Below are positions 57,318 to 64,000 of a stretch of 64,000 nucleotides of DNA, one piece after another. Origin of the DNA: Halobacteriovorax sp. (GTDB lineage Bacteria > Bdellovibrionota > Bacteriovoracia > Bacteriovoracales > Bacteriovoracaceae); assembly GCA_002720865.1 (NCBI GenBank), contig PBIO01000014.1, positions 620,001 through 684,000 of the forward strand. The letters run 5' to 3'. Numbering within the stretch: the stretch's first letter is position 1; each line of letters begins with the position of its first letter. Under the pieces are notes generated by a model. It had not been told where the DNA came from. It worked only from the letters and a program-made list of their open reading frames with translations, and ran no database searches. Both the position numbers and the translations under genes were made by a program.

Positions 57318-58883
57318 ATGTTTAGAAACATCTTTATAACATCTATTTTTACTTTATTTATCTCCTCCGCTTTTGGTCAACGCATAGATGTTGATAAAAT
57401 TAGAAAGCTACAAAAGATAAAAGAAGAGCAGGCCGTAGTTGATGAAGCTGAACAGCGTAAACGTGCAGCGGAAAAACTAGAACAAGAAAAGCTAAGAGAG
57501 GCCATTGGTCTTGGTCGAATTCGTTACTGCACGATTCTTCCGTTTGAATATAAAGATGATCAAGATTTAGCTGACTCCGTCGTTCTTGAAATTGAAAAAT
57601 TTCTCTCAAAAAATTCAGTTTGTCGTTTTCATACGGATATTGGGATTTTTCAAAAAATGAAGGAAAAATCTCAAGGCTTAAACTTCTACCTTGATCAACA
57701 AAAAGTCCGAAGAATTGTGGCCGACAAGTTAGAAGTGGGCTCTCTATTTAAGGTTCGTTATTTAAAGAAACAAGATGGATCATTAAAAGTTCAGTTTAAG
57801 GTCTTAGGTGAAAATGGTAGAGACTATTACTATGAGGAAGAAAGAGTTTTCTTCAAACCTACTACTGAAGCCATCAGTAAACAAGTTGTGGCCTGGATAA
57901 AAGAATTTGATGAAGCTCTTCCTTTTGATGCAGCCGTCTTCCAGGTCTTTGAAGATAAAGTAAAGTTTAACCGAGGAAAAGAGATTGCTGATTATCAGAA
58001 TCATATTTTTATTATTAAAAGACTAGTTAAGAAAAAAAGAACCACGGAAAATCCAGATAAAGTTACTGGCTTTATTACTAAAGATATTGCTCGCGGAACC
58101 ATCATAAGAGTTGAAGATAAAGAGACGATTGGATTAGTTAGAAATTATAAAAAGCTTATTCAGCCAGGTGATTGGATTAAAATTGAAGATTACGATTATT
58201 ACGGCAAAGAAGTTCAAGATGAGTACACACCAAAACTAGGGCATTTCGAACTTGGTGCTTTAATGACTCAAGTTTCAGGAATTGGGAATGATTTTGATGG
58301 ATTAAGCTATGGCGGTTTTGCGGCCATGAAGCTTAACTTTCCTCATCAATGGTACTTCTATGGTTATACAGAAAGACGTTTTGGTAGTTTTTCTGGAAGC
58401 TCTTTTATTACCGCCGGCTCAGAAACAAAACTAACCGATATGAACTTTAAGGCCTTGCTTGGTAAAACAATTAATTATGAAAAGTGGCTTAGAGATATTT
58501 ATATTTCTATTTACGGTGGTTATACCAGCTATCAACATGGATTTGGCTCTACGGCCCTAACGGGATTTAAAGATATAACTATGCATGGGATTACCTTCGG
58601 AGCTCTTGCACTATTAGAAATGACTAATAAGATAAATGTCTTCGGAAGATTCGAAGTTATTCCAATCCCATGGCTTACGATCGATCCCGACACTTTTGGG
58701 GAGCCTTCTTATAAATATGTTTATCAGTTTGAAGGATCTCTTATCTATAAAGTGAATAGGGCCTGGTCAATTAGAGGTGGGTTTCAGTACACCATCAATA
58801 TGGTGAAATACGAAGAGCCAGTTCTTAGAAGATTTAAATATAACGAATCTCTTTTTAAACTTGGTCCCATCTGGGCTTTTTAA
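57318..58883 (+). CDS. Large exported protein with coiled-coil start and barrel-like C-terminus
   Basis: Not recognised. 521 residues: signal peptide (1-20, ending SAFG), a charged helical stretch rich in Lys/Glu (~25-62), a mixed domain with GRIRYCTILPFEYKDDQ that resembles CsgG-like/TolB-like openings (~67-210), then a region with ENPDKVTGFITKDIARGTIIRVED (~245-300). A C-terminal ~220 residues with many alternating aromatic strands ends in WAF, fitting an outer-membrane barrel. It is followed by a strong terminator. Probably a surface or outer-membrane protein. Confidence 0.65.
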   Translation: MFRNIFITSIFTLFISSAFGQRIDVDKIRKLQKIKEEQAVVDEAEQRKRAAEKLEQEKLREAIGLGRIRYCTILPFEYKDDQDLADSVVLEIEKFLSKNSVCRFHTDIGIFQKMKEKSQGLNFYLDQQKVRRIVADKLEVGSLFKVRYLKKQDGSLKVQFKVLGENGRDYYYEEERVFFKPTTEAISKQVVAWIKEFDEALPFDAAVFQVFEDKVKFNRGKEIADYQNHIFIIKRLVKKKRTTENPDKVTGFITKDIARGTIIRVEDKETIGLVRNYKKLIQPGDWIKIEDYDYYGKEVQDEYTPKLGHFELGALMTQVSGIGNDFDGLSYGGFAAMKLNFPHQWYFYGYTERRFGSFSGSSFITAGSETKLTDMNFKALLGKTINYEKWLRDIYISIYGGYTSYQHGFGSTALTGFKDITMHGITFGALALLEMTNKINVFGRFEVIPIPWLTIDPDTFGEPSYKYVYQFEGSLIYKVNRAWSIRGGFQYTINMVKYEEPVLRRFKYNESLFKLGPIWAF

Positions 58884-58889
58884 AAAGGC

Positions 58890-58918
58890 CGCCGACCTGG
58901 TGGGCCGGCGACGTTTTT
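58890..58918 (+). terminator. Rho-independent terminator after the barrel-like protein
   Basis: CGCCGACC (58890-58897) pairs with GGCCGGCG (58903-58910), one wobble, around a 5-nt loop. ACGTTTTT follows. Confidence 0.88.
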
Positions 58919-58933
58919 AATCTACGCTTCTTC

Positions 58934-59281
58934 TCAGCACGCAATTGGTCTTAATTCCAAATTCATTTGAAGTCGGTTAAGTGTTTCTTGAAACTCGTGA
59001 AGAGTAGGCAAGGAACCAAAATGCGTGTTCTCGTAAGTGGATTGAGAAATGAAATCATAGATCTCGATTGGCTTACTCGCATCACTATTTTTAGTGAATG
59101 CTTTCCAGTTGGACTTTCCTGTCCTCCTGATACTCCTAAAGAGACTTTGAACCACTTCTTCTCGGGTTTTTACACCGAGTCCGATCACGTCCCCATGATC
59201 AGAGAGCTCTAAGAACCAGACCTTATAATCAGTCCTCTTAATTGGGTTCTTAGAAGTTTCTACAGCAATGGCCATGTACAT
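58934..59281 (-). CDS. Small soluble protein of unknown function
   Basis: 115 residues. The ATG at 59281 has GGGAGG 5 nt upstream; a second ATG follows six nt later. No signal or membrane segment. The sequence (DYKVWFLELSDHGDVIGLGVKTREEVVQSLFRSIRRTG) looks like a small alpha/beta domain with WFLELSD and a Ser/Asn-rich middle. No family is recognised. It is 293 nt downstream of the dCMP deaminase gene, so separately transcribed. Confidence 0.55.
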   Translation of the reverse strand: MYMAIAVETSKNPIKRTDYKVWFLELSDHGDVIGLGVKTREEVVQSLFRSIRRTGKSNWKAFTKNSDASKPIEIYDFISQSTYENTHFGSLPTLHEFQETLNRLQMNLELRPIAC

Positions 59282-59574
59282 AAACGCCTCCCGCGGTTAA
59301 TGACAAGGCTCAGAACTTTCTCCGGAGAATTTCTAAGCAGGGAGAAGTGCATTGTGTGTGTGCGTTTTACCAATATTCATCCTGAAAGTTGGTCTTCCCC
59401 TTTTCTAATTAAATCTTAGAACGCGTAAAGCCCCATCTGCACGCCTTTTCGGCTAACACTTACTGACGGGAAGTAGAGAGAATGTCAGTAAAACTGGGGT
59501 CACTAAATCTAAAAGCTTAAAATTAGGCGTAATACAGGGCCGAAAGGTCTTCGTTCATAGCGCAAAAACCGGGC
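59282..59574. other. 293-bp intergenic region with stem-loops
   Basis: No convincing ORF or known RNA. Perfect stems include TTACTGAC/GTCAGTAA (59459-59466 and 59483-59490) and a small GCC-TTTTC-GGC hairpin. A weak terminator, CCGAGC/GCCCGG with T5 on the minus strand, overlaps the dCMP deaminase stop. An unknown small RNA is possible but unsupported. Confidence 0.35.
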
Positions 59575-60120
59575 CTAAAGCTCGGTTAAAAGGCTTTTTA
59601 AATGGTCATTAAGGGAATTTAGAAGGTTTTCTGAAATAGGTAATTGCCTATGCTTAATTCCAGCTAGGTCAAAAATCTTTCTAGCAATTTTTGAATGTGC
59701 TTTATCAGCATGTTTATCAGAAAGAAAAACAATCTCTCTTACTTTTGAACTAGCAATTAATTTTGCACACTCGTTACAAGGAAAGAGCGTTACATAGGCG
59801 GTTGTATTTTTAAGGGGGGCCTTCGCATGTAGAATCGCATTGGCCTCCGCGTGGACGACATAGCCATATTTTTGATGTTCAAGTCCAACCGAAGAGTCTT
59901 TTCCCCAGGGAAGTCTTGTCTCATCAATACCTGCAACAAAGCCATTATAGCCCATAGTCACTTGATGATTATTTTCGTCGACAAAAACAGCACCGACTTT
60001 AGTACTAGGATCTTTAGAGCGAAAGCTAGCTATCATTGCCTGCAACATAAAATACTCATCCCAATTTAGGGCACTTTTAACTTCAATTAAGTTTATATTT
60101 TGATCGACGTTTTCACTCAT
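59575..60120 (-). CDS. Deoxycytidylate (dCMP) deaminase family protein
   Basis: 181 residues. The zinc deaminase motifs are HAEANAILHA (His-Ala-Glu) and LFPCNECAKLI (PCxxC). VGAVFVDENNHQVTMGYNGFVAGIDE matches dCMP deaminases (ComEB type), which make dUMP for dTTP synthesis from dCMP. It is cytosolic. It is separated from the flagellin gene by a 265-bp divergent region. Confidence 0.92.
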   Translation of the reverse strand: MSENVDQNINLIEVKSALNWDEYFMLQAMIASFRSKDPSTKVGAVFVDENNHQVTMGYNGFVAGIDETRLPWGKDSSVGLEHQKYGYVVHAEANAILHAKAPLKNTTAYVTLFPCNECAKLIASSKVREIVFLSDKHADKAHSKIARKIFDLAGIKHRQLPISENLLNSLNDHLKSLLTEL

Positions 60121-60385
60121 GAATTATTTTTACCTCAATTTAAGGGATTTGGGTATAAGCCAAGGCCTTAAGATGACAAAAAAAATAGCCTTATGCCGCT
60201 GTAATTACATGAGAGTTAATTAATATCATTCAGATCTAGAATTACCTCAGTTTTATATTTTGACCACCGAGAAGTAAGCCTGCACATCAAGTGCAACAAA
60301 CATTTTAATCAATAGCAGTAGGCTTATGCGACTCAAGGCGAGTAGCGATTCCAAGGAATGGGAAAACAAATTCCAAGGAGGATGA
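60121..60385 (+). promoter_or_regulatory. Leader and promoter region of the flagellin gene
   Basis: 265 bp between divergent genes. TAAGCCT (60275-60281) and AGGCTTA (60320-60326) could form a long-range stem, and ATTCCAAGGA occurs twice (60348-60357 and 60370-60379), the second as part of the ribosome site AAGGAGG. No convincing sigma-28 (TAAA-N15-GCCGATAA) or sigma-54 box was found. Confidence 0.4.
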
Positions 60386-61219
60386 ATGGGTCTACGTATC
60401 AATACGAATGTTCCCTCACTATCAGCAAGAAGAACTCTCGGAGTTAACAACGAAAAGCAAGCACAGACTTTAGGGAAACTATCGTCAGGTACTCGTATTA
60501 CTCGTTCTGCAGATGATGCTGCCGGTTTAGCGATTAGTGAAAAGTTGAAAGCCCAAGTGCGATCAACCAATCAAGCTGAACGAAACGCTAATGATGGTAT
60601 TTCTTTGATTCAAACGGCAGAAGGTGGTTTGAATGAAGTTTCAAATATCTTAATTAGGCTTAGAGAACTTGCCATTCAGTCATCATCGGATACCGTTGGT
60701 GATTCAGAAAGAAAGTTTACAGACCTTGAATACCAAAGCTTGAAAGCTGAAGTTGAAAGGATCTCGCAGGTTACAGAATTTAACGGCAAGAAACTGTTAA
60801 ATGGTGCCGGTGAAAAGTATGATTTCCAGATTGGTATCAATAATAATGATTTCAATGATCGAATTTCATACAATGCTCAATTGACGAATTCGTCGTCAGC
60901 TAGTCTAGGAATAGATGCACTTACTGTCGGTTCAAAAGCCGATGCTCAGGCCAGTCTTGAAATGGTGGATGCTGCCATTCAAAATGTTTCTGGTCAGAGA
61001 GCAGAACTTGGTGCCGTCCAAAATAGGCTAACGTCAACAATTCAGAATTTACAGGTTTCAAGTGAAAACTTAAACGCTGCTAACTCAAGAATTCGCGATA
61101 CTGACTACGCCGCTGAAACAGCAAAGAATGCAAAATTAAGTATTCTTACTAATGCTGGTACAGCAGTACTTGCTCAATCTAATGCTCAAGGATCCAACGC
61201 CCTTAAGCTAATCGGTTAA
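60386..61219 (+). CDS. fliC: Flagellin
   Basis: 277 residues, a minimal flagellin with D0/D1 helices and almost no variable D2/D3. The N-terminal signature is MGLRINTNVPSLSARRTL, then LSSGTRITRSADDAAGLAISEKLKAQ and ERNANDGISLIQTAEGGLNEV. The C-terminal AANSRIRDTDYAAETAKNAK and VLAQSNAQGSNALKLIG complete the family pattern. AAGGAGG precedes the ATG. Predatory Bdellovibrionota carry several such short flagellins in a sheathed flagellum; whether this is the major one is unknown. A terminator follows. Confidence 0.96.
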   Translation: MGLRINTNVPSLSARRTLGVNNEKQAQTLGKLSSGTRITRSADDAAGLAISEKLKAQVRSTNQAERNANDGISLIQTAEGGLNEVSNILIRLRELAIQSSSDTVGDSERKFTDLEYQSLKAEVERISQVTEFNGKKLLNGAGEKYDFQIGINNNDFNDRISYNAQLTNSSSASLGIDALTVGSKADAQASLEMVDAAIQNVSGQRAELGAVQNRLTSTIQNLQVSSENLNAANSRIRDTDYAAETAKNAKLSILTNAGTAVLAQSNAQGSNALKLIG

Positions 61220-61230
61220 TTTCATAAATA

Positions 61231-61263
61231 AGAGGGCCTTCGAATGAGGGCCCTTTATTTTTT
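61231..61263 (+). terminator. Rho-independent terminator of flagellin
   Basis: AGAGGGCC (61231-61238) pairs with GGCCCTTT (61249-61256) including one G-U, followed by ATTTTTT. The tail reaches into the stop region of the convergent protease gene. Confidence 0.82.
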
Positions 61264-62250
61264 CGGGTATAAATAATTTATTTTCTTTAAATCTTCACTA
61301 GAGAGCTTCTCTTTGTTTGCCGTGTAAGTGTCTCCGTCCTGTTTAACAATCGTAAGATCTCCAGGATATTTTGAAAAAGCATTTTGGGCATAAAGCATTA
61401 TGCTGTTAAAATCAAAAGGATGCTCATTAGGGTTGAGTAATTTATTTGAGATTTTTTGAAATTGAAGATGATTTTTTGAATCAATATTTTCCCAGAGAAT
61501 CCTAATATATTTGTCGCGATCCGTTCTATTTTGTTCATGAAGTAGTCCCATCGTATGAAGCATCTCATGCATTATACTGCCACTATTACAATTTTCTGCC
61601 AGACTTATTGTTTGCTCACCACCAATCTTTCCTAGGGGAGAGTAACAATTTAAAGGACCGCTCTTAAAACGAACGAAATCTTTTTCTCCCTCACGCTTTT
61701 CCCATTTTATATTACTAACCTTATTTAATTCATCGATGGCCTTTCGAACTTCTTCAAGGTTAGGAAGGTCGCTATCAATTTCATAGGGAATAGCTTCACC
61801 AGACCATAGAACGGGTTTAGGAAGAATTATGGGCTCCCCTGATTTTGCCCTTTCTAAAAATTCATCCATATCATCAATTTCACCAACAATTAAGTCTCCG
61901 TGGGCGATAATCATTTTGTCCACGATATTCACGCTTGTGATAATAAGGTCTCCATTTGGTTTTTGATAATGAGTAGCAATTTCATCTTCAGGAAGAACTT
62001 CGTTTATATGCTTTGGTTTTGAGATAGAAACTGGCTTTTCCTTTTTCTGAACAACAGTTCTCTTAGATTTCTCAAAAAGTTTTTTTGGTATTTTTTTGTT
62101 AATTTCCTCAACCTTTTTTACAAGCTTCGCTTGATTTTCAGGAAAGGGATACTGGCGCAGTACAATGGGATCGGGGTTTCTTTTTTTCCAAACTAGGAAC
62201 ACCAAAAGGGCGATTGCGAGTACTGTGGCTATAGGGAGAAGCTTTTTCAT
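61255..62250 (-). CDS. Membrane-anchored astacin-like (M12A) metalloprotease
   Basis: 331 residues. One N-terminal transmembrane segment (~4-21) acts as a signal anchor. A Lys/Pro-rich linker precedes the catalytic domain (~140-331). The zinc site is HEMLHTMGLLHEQNRTDRD, the full HExxHxxGxxHEQxRxDRD astacin motif, and the Met-turn is SIMLYAQNAFS with the Tyr. It also has the N-terminal IPYEIDSDLPN typical of astacin starts. It faces the periplasm or outside and adds to the window's set of exported peptidases. Confidence 0.9.
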   Translation of the reverse strand: MKKLLPIATVLAIALLVFLVWKKRNPDPIVLRQYPFPENQAKLVKKVEEINKKIPKKLFEKSKRTVVQKKEKPVSISKPKHINEVLPEDEIATHYQKPNGDLIITSVNIVDKMIIAHGDLIVGEIDDMDEFLERAKSGEPIILPKPVLWSGEAIPYEIDSDLPNLEEVRKAIDELNKVSNIKWEKREGEKDFVRFKSGPLNCYSPLGKIGGEQTISLAENCNSGSIMHEMLHTMGLLHEQNRTDRDKYIRILWENIDSKNHLQFQKISNKLLNPNEHPFDFNSIMLYAQNAFSKYPGDLTIVKQDGDTYTANKEKLSSEDLKKINYLYPKK

Positions 62251-62417
62251 TATTGTAATCTTTTATCCTAGGATGAATAATGACAATAAAAATAAACCTC
62301 GTCAAATAAAGCTAGTAATATTAAATACTTAGTTGCTTGTAATTTCTTCACAAGAATAGCTTTTTTTACTCATTAGGCTAGTCTCCCCCTCTATATACCA
62401 GTATCAAGTTGGAACTT

Positions 62418-64000
62418 ATGAAAACTCTTTTTCTACTACTAATTTTAGTCACTACAGGCTTAAACGCCTACTCCTATGAATCAAACTCAGAAGGTAAAGT
62501 TACTGCAAAACACGATCAAGAATTTCAAAAAAAGTTGGATAAATATTTTTATACAAATAAATCCTTAGATATTAGAAAACTAGAAAATATAATTAAAACA
62601 ACGACTCAGAAGAGAGACGGGATAAGAAACTCTGTGTTTCTATACGAGAAGACTCGTTATATCGAAAAATATCATTTATCAGATGCTGAAGCGACCAAAA
62701 AAGCTAATAAAAGAATAGCTAAAAATAAAACCATTCTTTTCGCCTTTGATTTGGTGATTGAAAAATCAAAAAAGCTTCTAAGAAAAAATAAAATACTTAC
62801 AGAACGTCAAATTATGGATGAGGCCTCAGATATCCTGATGTTTTTGTCAGCCACCAATACGGTTAAAAACTTTACAATCTCTTGGGAAATTACAGAAAGG
62901 CTAAGTGATGTTATTCGTAATTTTTATAAGTTAAAGTTAGATGACTCGGCGGAGTTACAGGCCTCTAACTTAATTGATGCCAATAATAATTTTCTTTCTC
63001 AAAAAGATTTAACGGAACATAGAAAAAATGGAGGAGATCTATCTGAGCTAAATCCTCCAGATAGTGCTTTTTGGCAAAATAACAAAGTTGAAAAGTATGA
63101 CCCTTTTAAAGAAAAGTATAGAGGTAAAAAGATTTTCCCTAAAAAAGATGTGACTTTTCATTACGAAAGATTTGGTAAAGGTGCTGTTAAAATTAAAGCC
63201 TTCTACAATGAAATGGATGAAGGGGAACTAAAAGAAAGAGATGTTACGATTAAACTTGGTAAAGAAGTAAACTCTCAACTTTTTTCAGCTCATTTAGCTA
63301 GGGCCGTTGGATACCCTGCTATTCCAATGGTTTTTAGAAAAAACTTAAAATTAAATATTGGAAAGCTCACTTATCAGCAATTTATTTCTTCTTGGAAAGA
63401 AAATCATGGGAATGGGGATTTTAATCCAAGCGGTCTTTTTAAATATGATAGAGAAACCAATACAGTAATCCTTAAGGAATGCTTTTTAGAAGTCTATCCA
63501 AAAACAGGAAAGAAGTACGCTAAGCTTGGACCTTTCCGTTCTGGTAGAAACGGTTTTAGAAATAGACGAGAGTACCGTGCCCTTATCTTATACATGGCCA
63601 TGGTTGGAGCCTCAGATACAGGCGATAGAAATATTCGAGTTGATGCCTATAAGGATAAAAAAACTAAAGAGTGGAAGCCTCTTTATTTTATGAATGATAC
63701 TGGTTATTCCATGGGAACTTGGTATTCCGGCTTTAATCCATTAGTAGTAAATCAATATGTTGATAAAGTAGTCTGGGATAAAGGTGATAAAGTATGGTTA
63801 ACCTATTTCCAGCAGGGACCAAACCCGAAAACCTTTAGAACAGTTACGGCCACAGATATTAAATGGCTTGCTAGAAGATATGCAAGATTAAGTCATGAAC
63901 AAATTCTAAATATGGGACTTTCTGCCGGAATTCCTAATTATTTAGCAGAGCTATATGCAGAAAAAATTAAAAGAAGAATTAATGGTCTTATAAAGGCTTT
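62418..64000 (+). CDS. Large exported protein with kinase-like motifs (partial at window end)
   Basis: Open from the ATG at 62418 to the window edge, more than 527 codons. Signal peptide (MKTLFLLLILVTTGLNAYS). The C-terminal half has VTIKLGKEVNSQLFSAHLARAVG, then YRALILYMAMVGASDTGDRNIRVDA, and LYFMNDTGYSMG. The order Lys, then D-R-N, then D-x-G recalls the catalytic loops of FAM20/HipA-type atypical kinases. I cannot name a family, and the comparison is by eye. No clear terminator precedes it; a 167-bp gap separates it from the divergent astacin gene. Confidence 0.6.
   Translation, partial: MKTLFLLLILVTTGLNAYSYESNSEGKVTAKHDQEFQKKLDKYFYTNKSLDIRKLENIIKTTTQKRDGIRNSVFLYEKTRYIEKYHLSDAEATKKANKRIAKNKTILFAFDLVIEKSKKLLRKNKILTERQIMDEASDILMFLSATNTVKNFTISWEITERLSDVIRNFYKLKLDDSAELQASNLIDANNNFLSQKDLTEHRKNGGDLSELNPPDSAFWQNNKVEKYDPFKEKYRGKKIFPKKDVTFHYERFGKGAVKIKAFYNEMDEGELKERDVTIKLGKEVNSQLFSAHLARAVGYPAIPMVFRKNLKLNIGKLTYQQFISSWKENHGNGDFNPSGLFKYDRETNTVILKECFLEVYPKTGKKYAKLGPFRSGRNGFRNRREYRALILYMAMVGASDTGDRNIRVDAYKDKKTKEWKPLYFMNDTGYSMGTWYSGFNPLVVNQYVDKVVWDKGDKVWLTYFQQGPNPKTFRTVTATDIKWLARRYARLSHEQILNMGLSAGIPNYLAELYAEKIKRRINGLIKA

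Noticed and set aside
59300-59419. A 39-codon plus-strand ORF in the gap after the dCMP deaminase gene
   Set aside because: No Shine-Dalgarno, no recognisable product, and stems lie across the region; not enough to call a gene.
59380-59480. GEMM-like (c-di-GMP-I) riboswitch, suggested by ACGCGTAAAGCC
   Set aside because: The conserved GGCAAACC segment and tetraloop receptor are missing and the downstream gene start is on the other strand.
1-64000. CRISPR array
   Set aside because: No series of short direct repeats with regular unique spacers was found; the only regular repeat is the 87-nt coding repeat at ~43984-44394.

Overview
The window reads as the chromosome of an AT-rich, flagellated, Gram-negative bacterium. 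Gene content points to the Bdellovibrionota, most likely a Bacteriovorax/Halobacteriovorax-like predator. This is inferred from a minimal ~277-residue flagellin, DUF4105 and DUF3015 proteins, a receiver/HD-GYP protein with an altered GYP motif, and many secreted peptidases and lipoproteins; no marker gene was compared. Most of the window is densely packed core sequence with short gaps, 4-nt ATGA overlaps inside operons and small convergent overlaps.

Layout. 1-13.7 kb: a partial FMN-dependent glutamate-synthase-like protein, MurG, DUF4105 and DUF3015 envelope proteins, a MazG-like NTP pyrophosphohydrolase, an ABC-F ATPase, a TVP38 membrane protein, a subtilisin-like protease, a histidine phosphatase and PEP carboxykinase. 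13.7-23 kb: tRNA-Leu, a receiver/HD-GYP protein, an acyltransferase-SDR-membrane protein operon, EngB, a sigma-54 activator and a FliL-like protein. 23-34.4 kb: accA-yicC-gmk-rel, a maeB-ridA-ydcF-like operon, a sodium:solute symporter behind a TPP riboswitch, and an OxyR-type regulator divergent from a 44-codon ORF plus a VOC protein. 35-45.9 kb: a trypsin-like lipoprotein with PPC repeats, an editing-less threonyl-tRNA synthetase behind a Thr/Ile leader peptide and terminator, MltA, ThpR, a cysteine-repeat protein and a hemolysin-III protein.

45.9-52.1 kb is an accessory zone. A HigBA toxin-antitoxin pair with a secreted HExxH protein and a lipoprotein lies between two 48-bp direct repeats. 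A barrel-like protein gene lies between two 151-bp direct repeats that copy the 3' end of a YidC-like gene. A secreted S1 protease with a membrane partner follows. No integrase or transposase is visible. 52.1-64 kb returns to core genes: tRNA-Glu and tRNA-Lys, mtaB, a serA-like/purA/lipoprotein operon, a scramblase-like protein, dCMP deaminase, flagellin, an astacin-like protease and a truncated secreted protein.

The most interesting signals are regulatory. First, a two-helix membrane ORF precedes a YidC paralogue whose Shine-Dalgarno is buried in a 20-bp-arm hairpin starting 2 nt after the ORF's stop, the architecture of a MifM/YidC2-type arrest switch. Second, an 18-codon leader with an Ile-Thr-Thr-Ile-Ile-Thr run ends inside a terminator hairpin in front of the minimal ThrRS. 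Third, the accessory genes are bounded by long direct repeats and a recurring AAGTAACCASGTA motif. All functions are inferred by reading the sequence; no searches were run.
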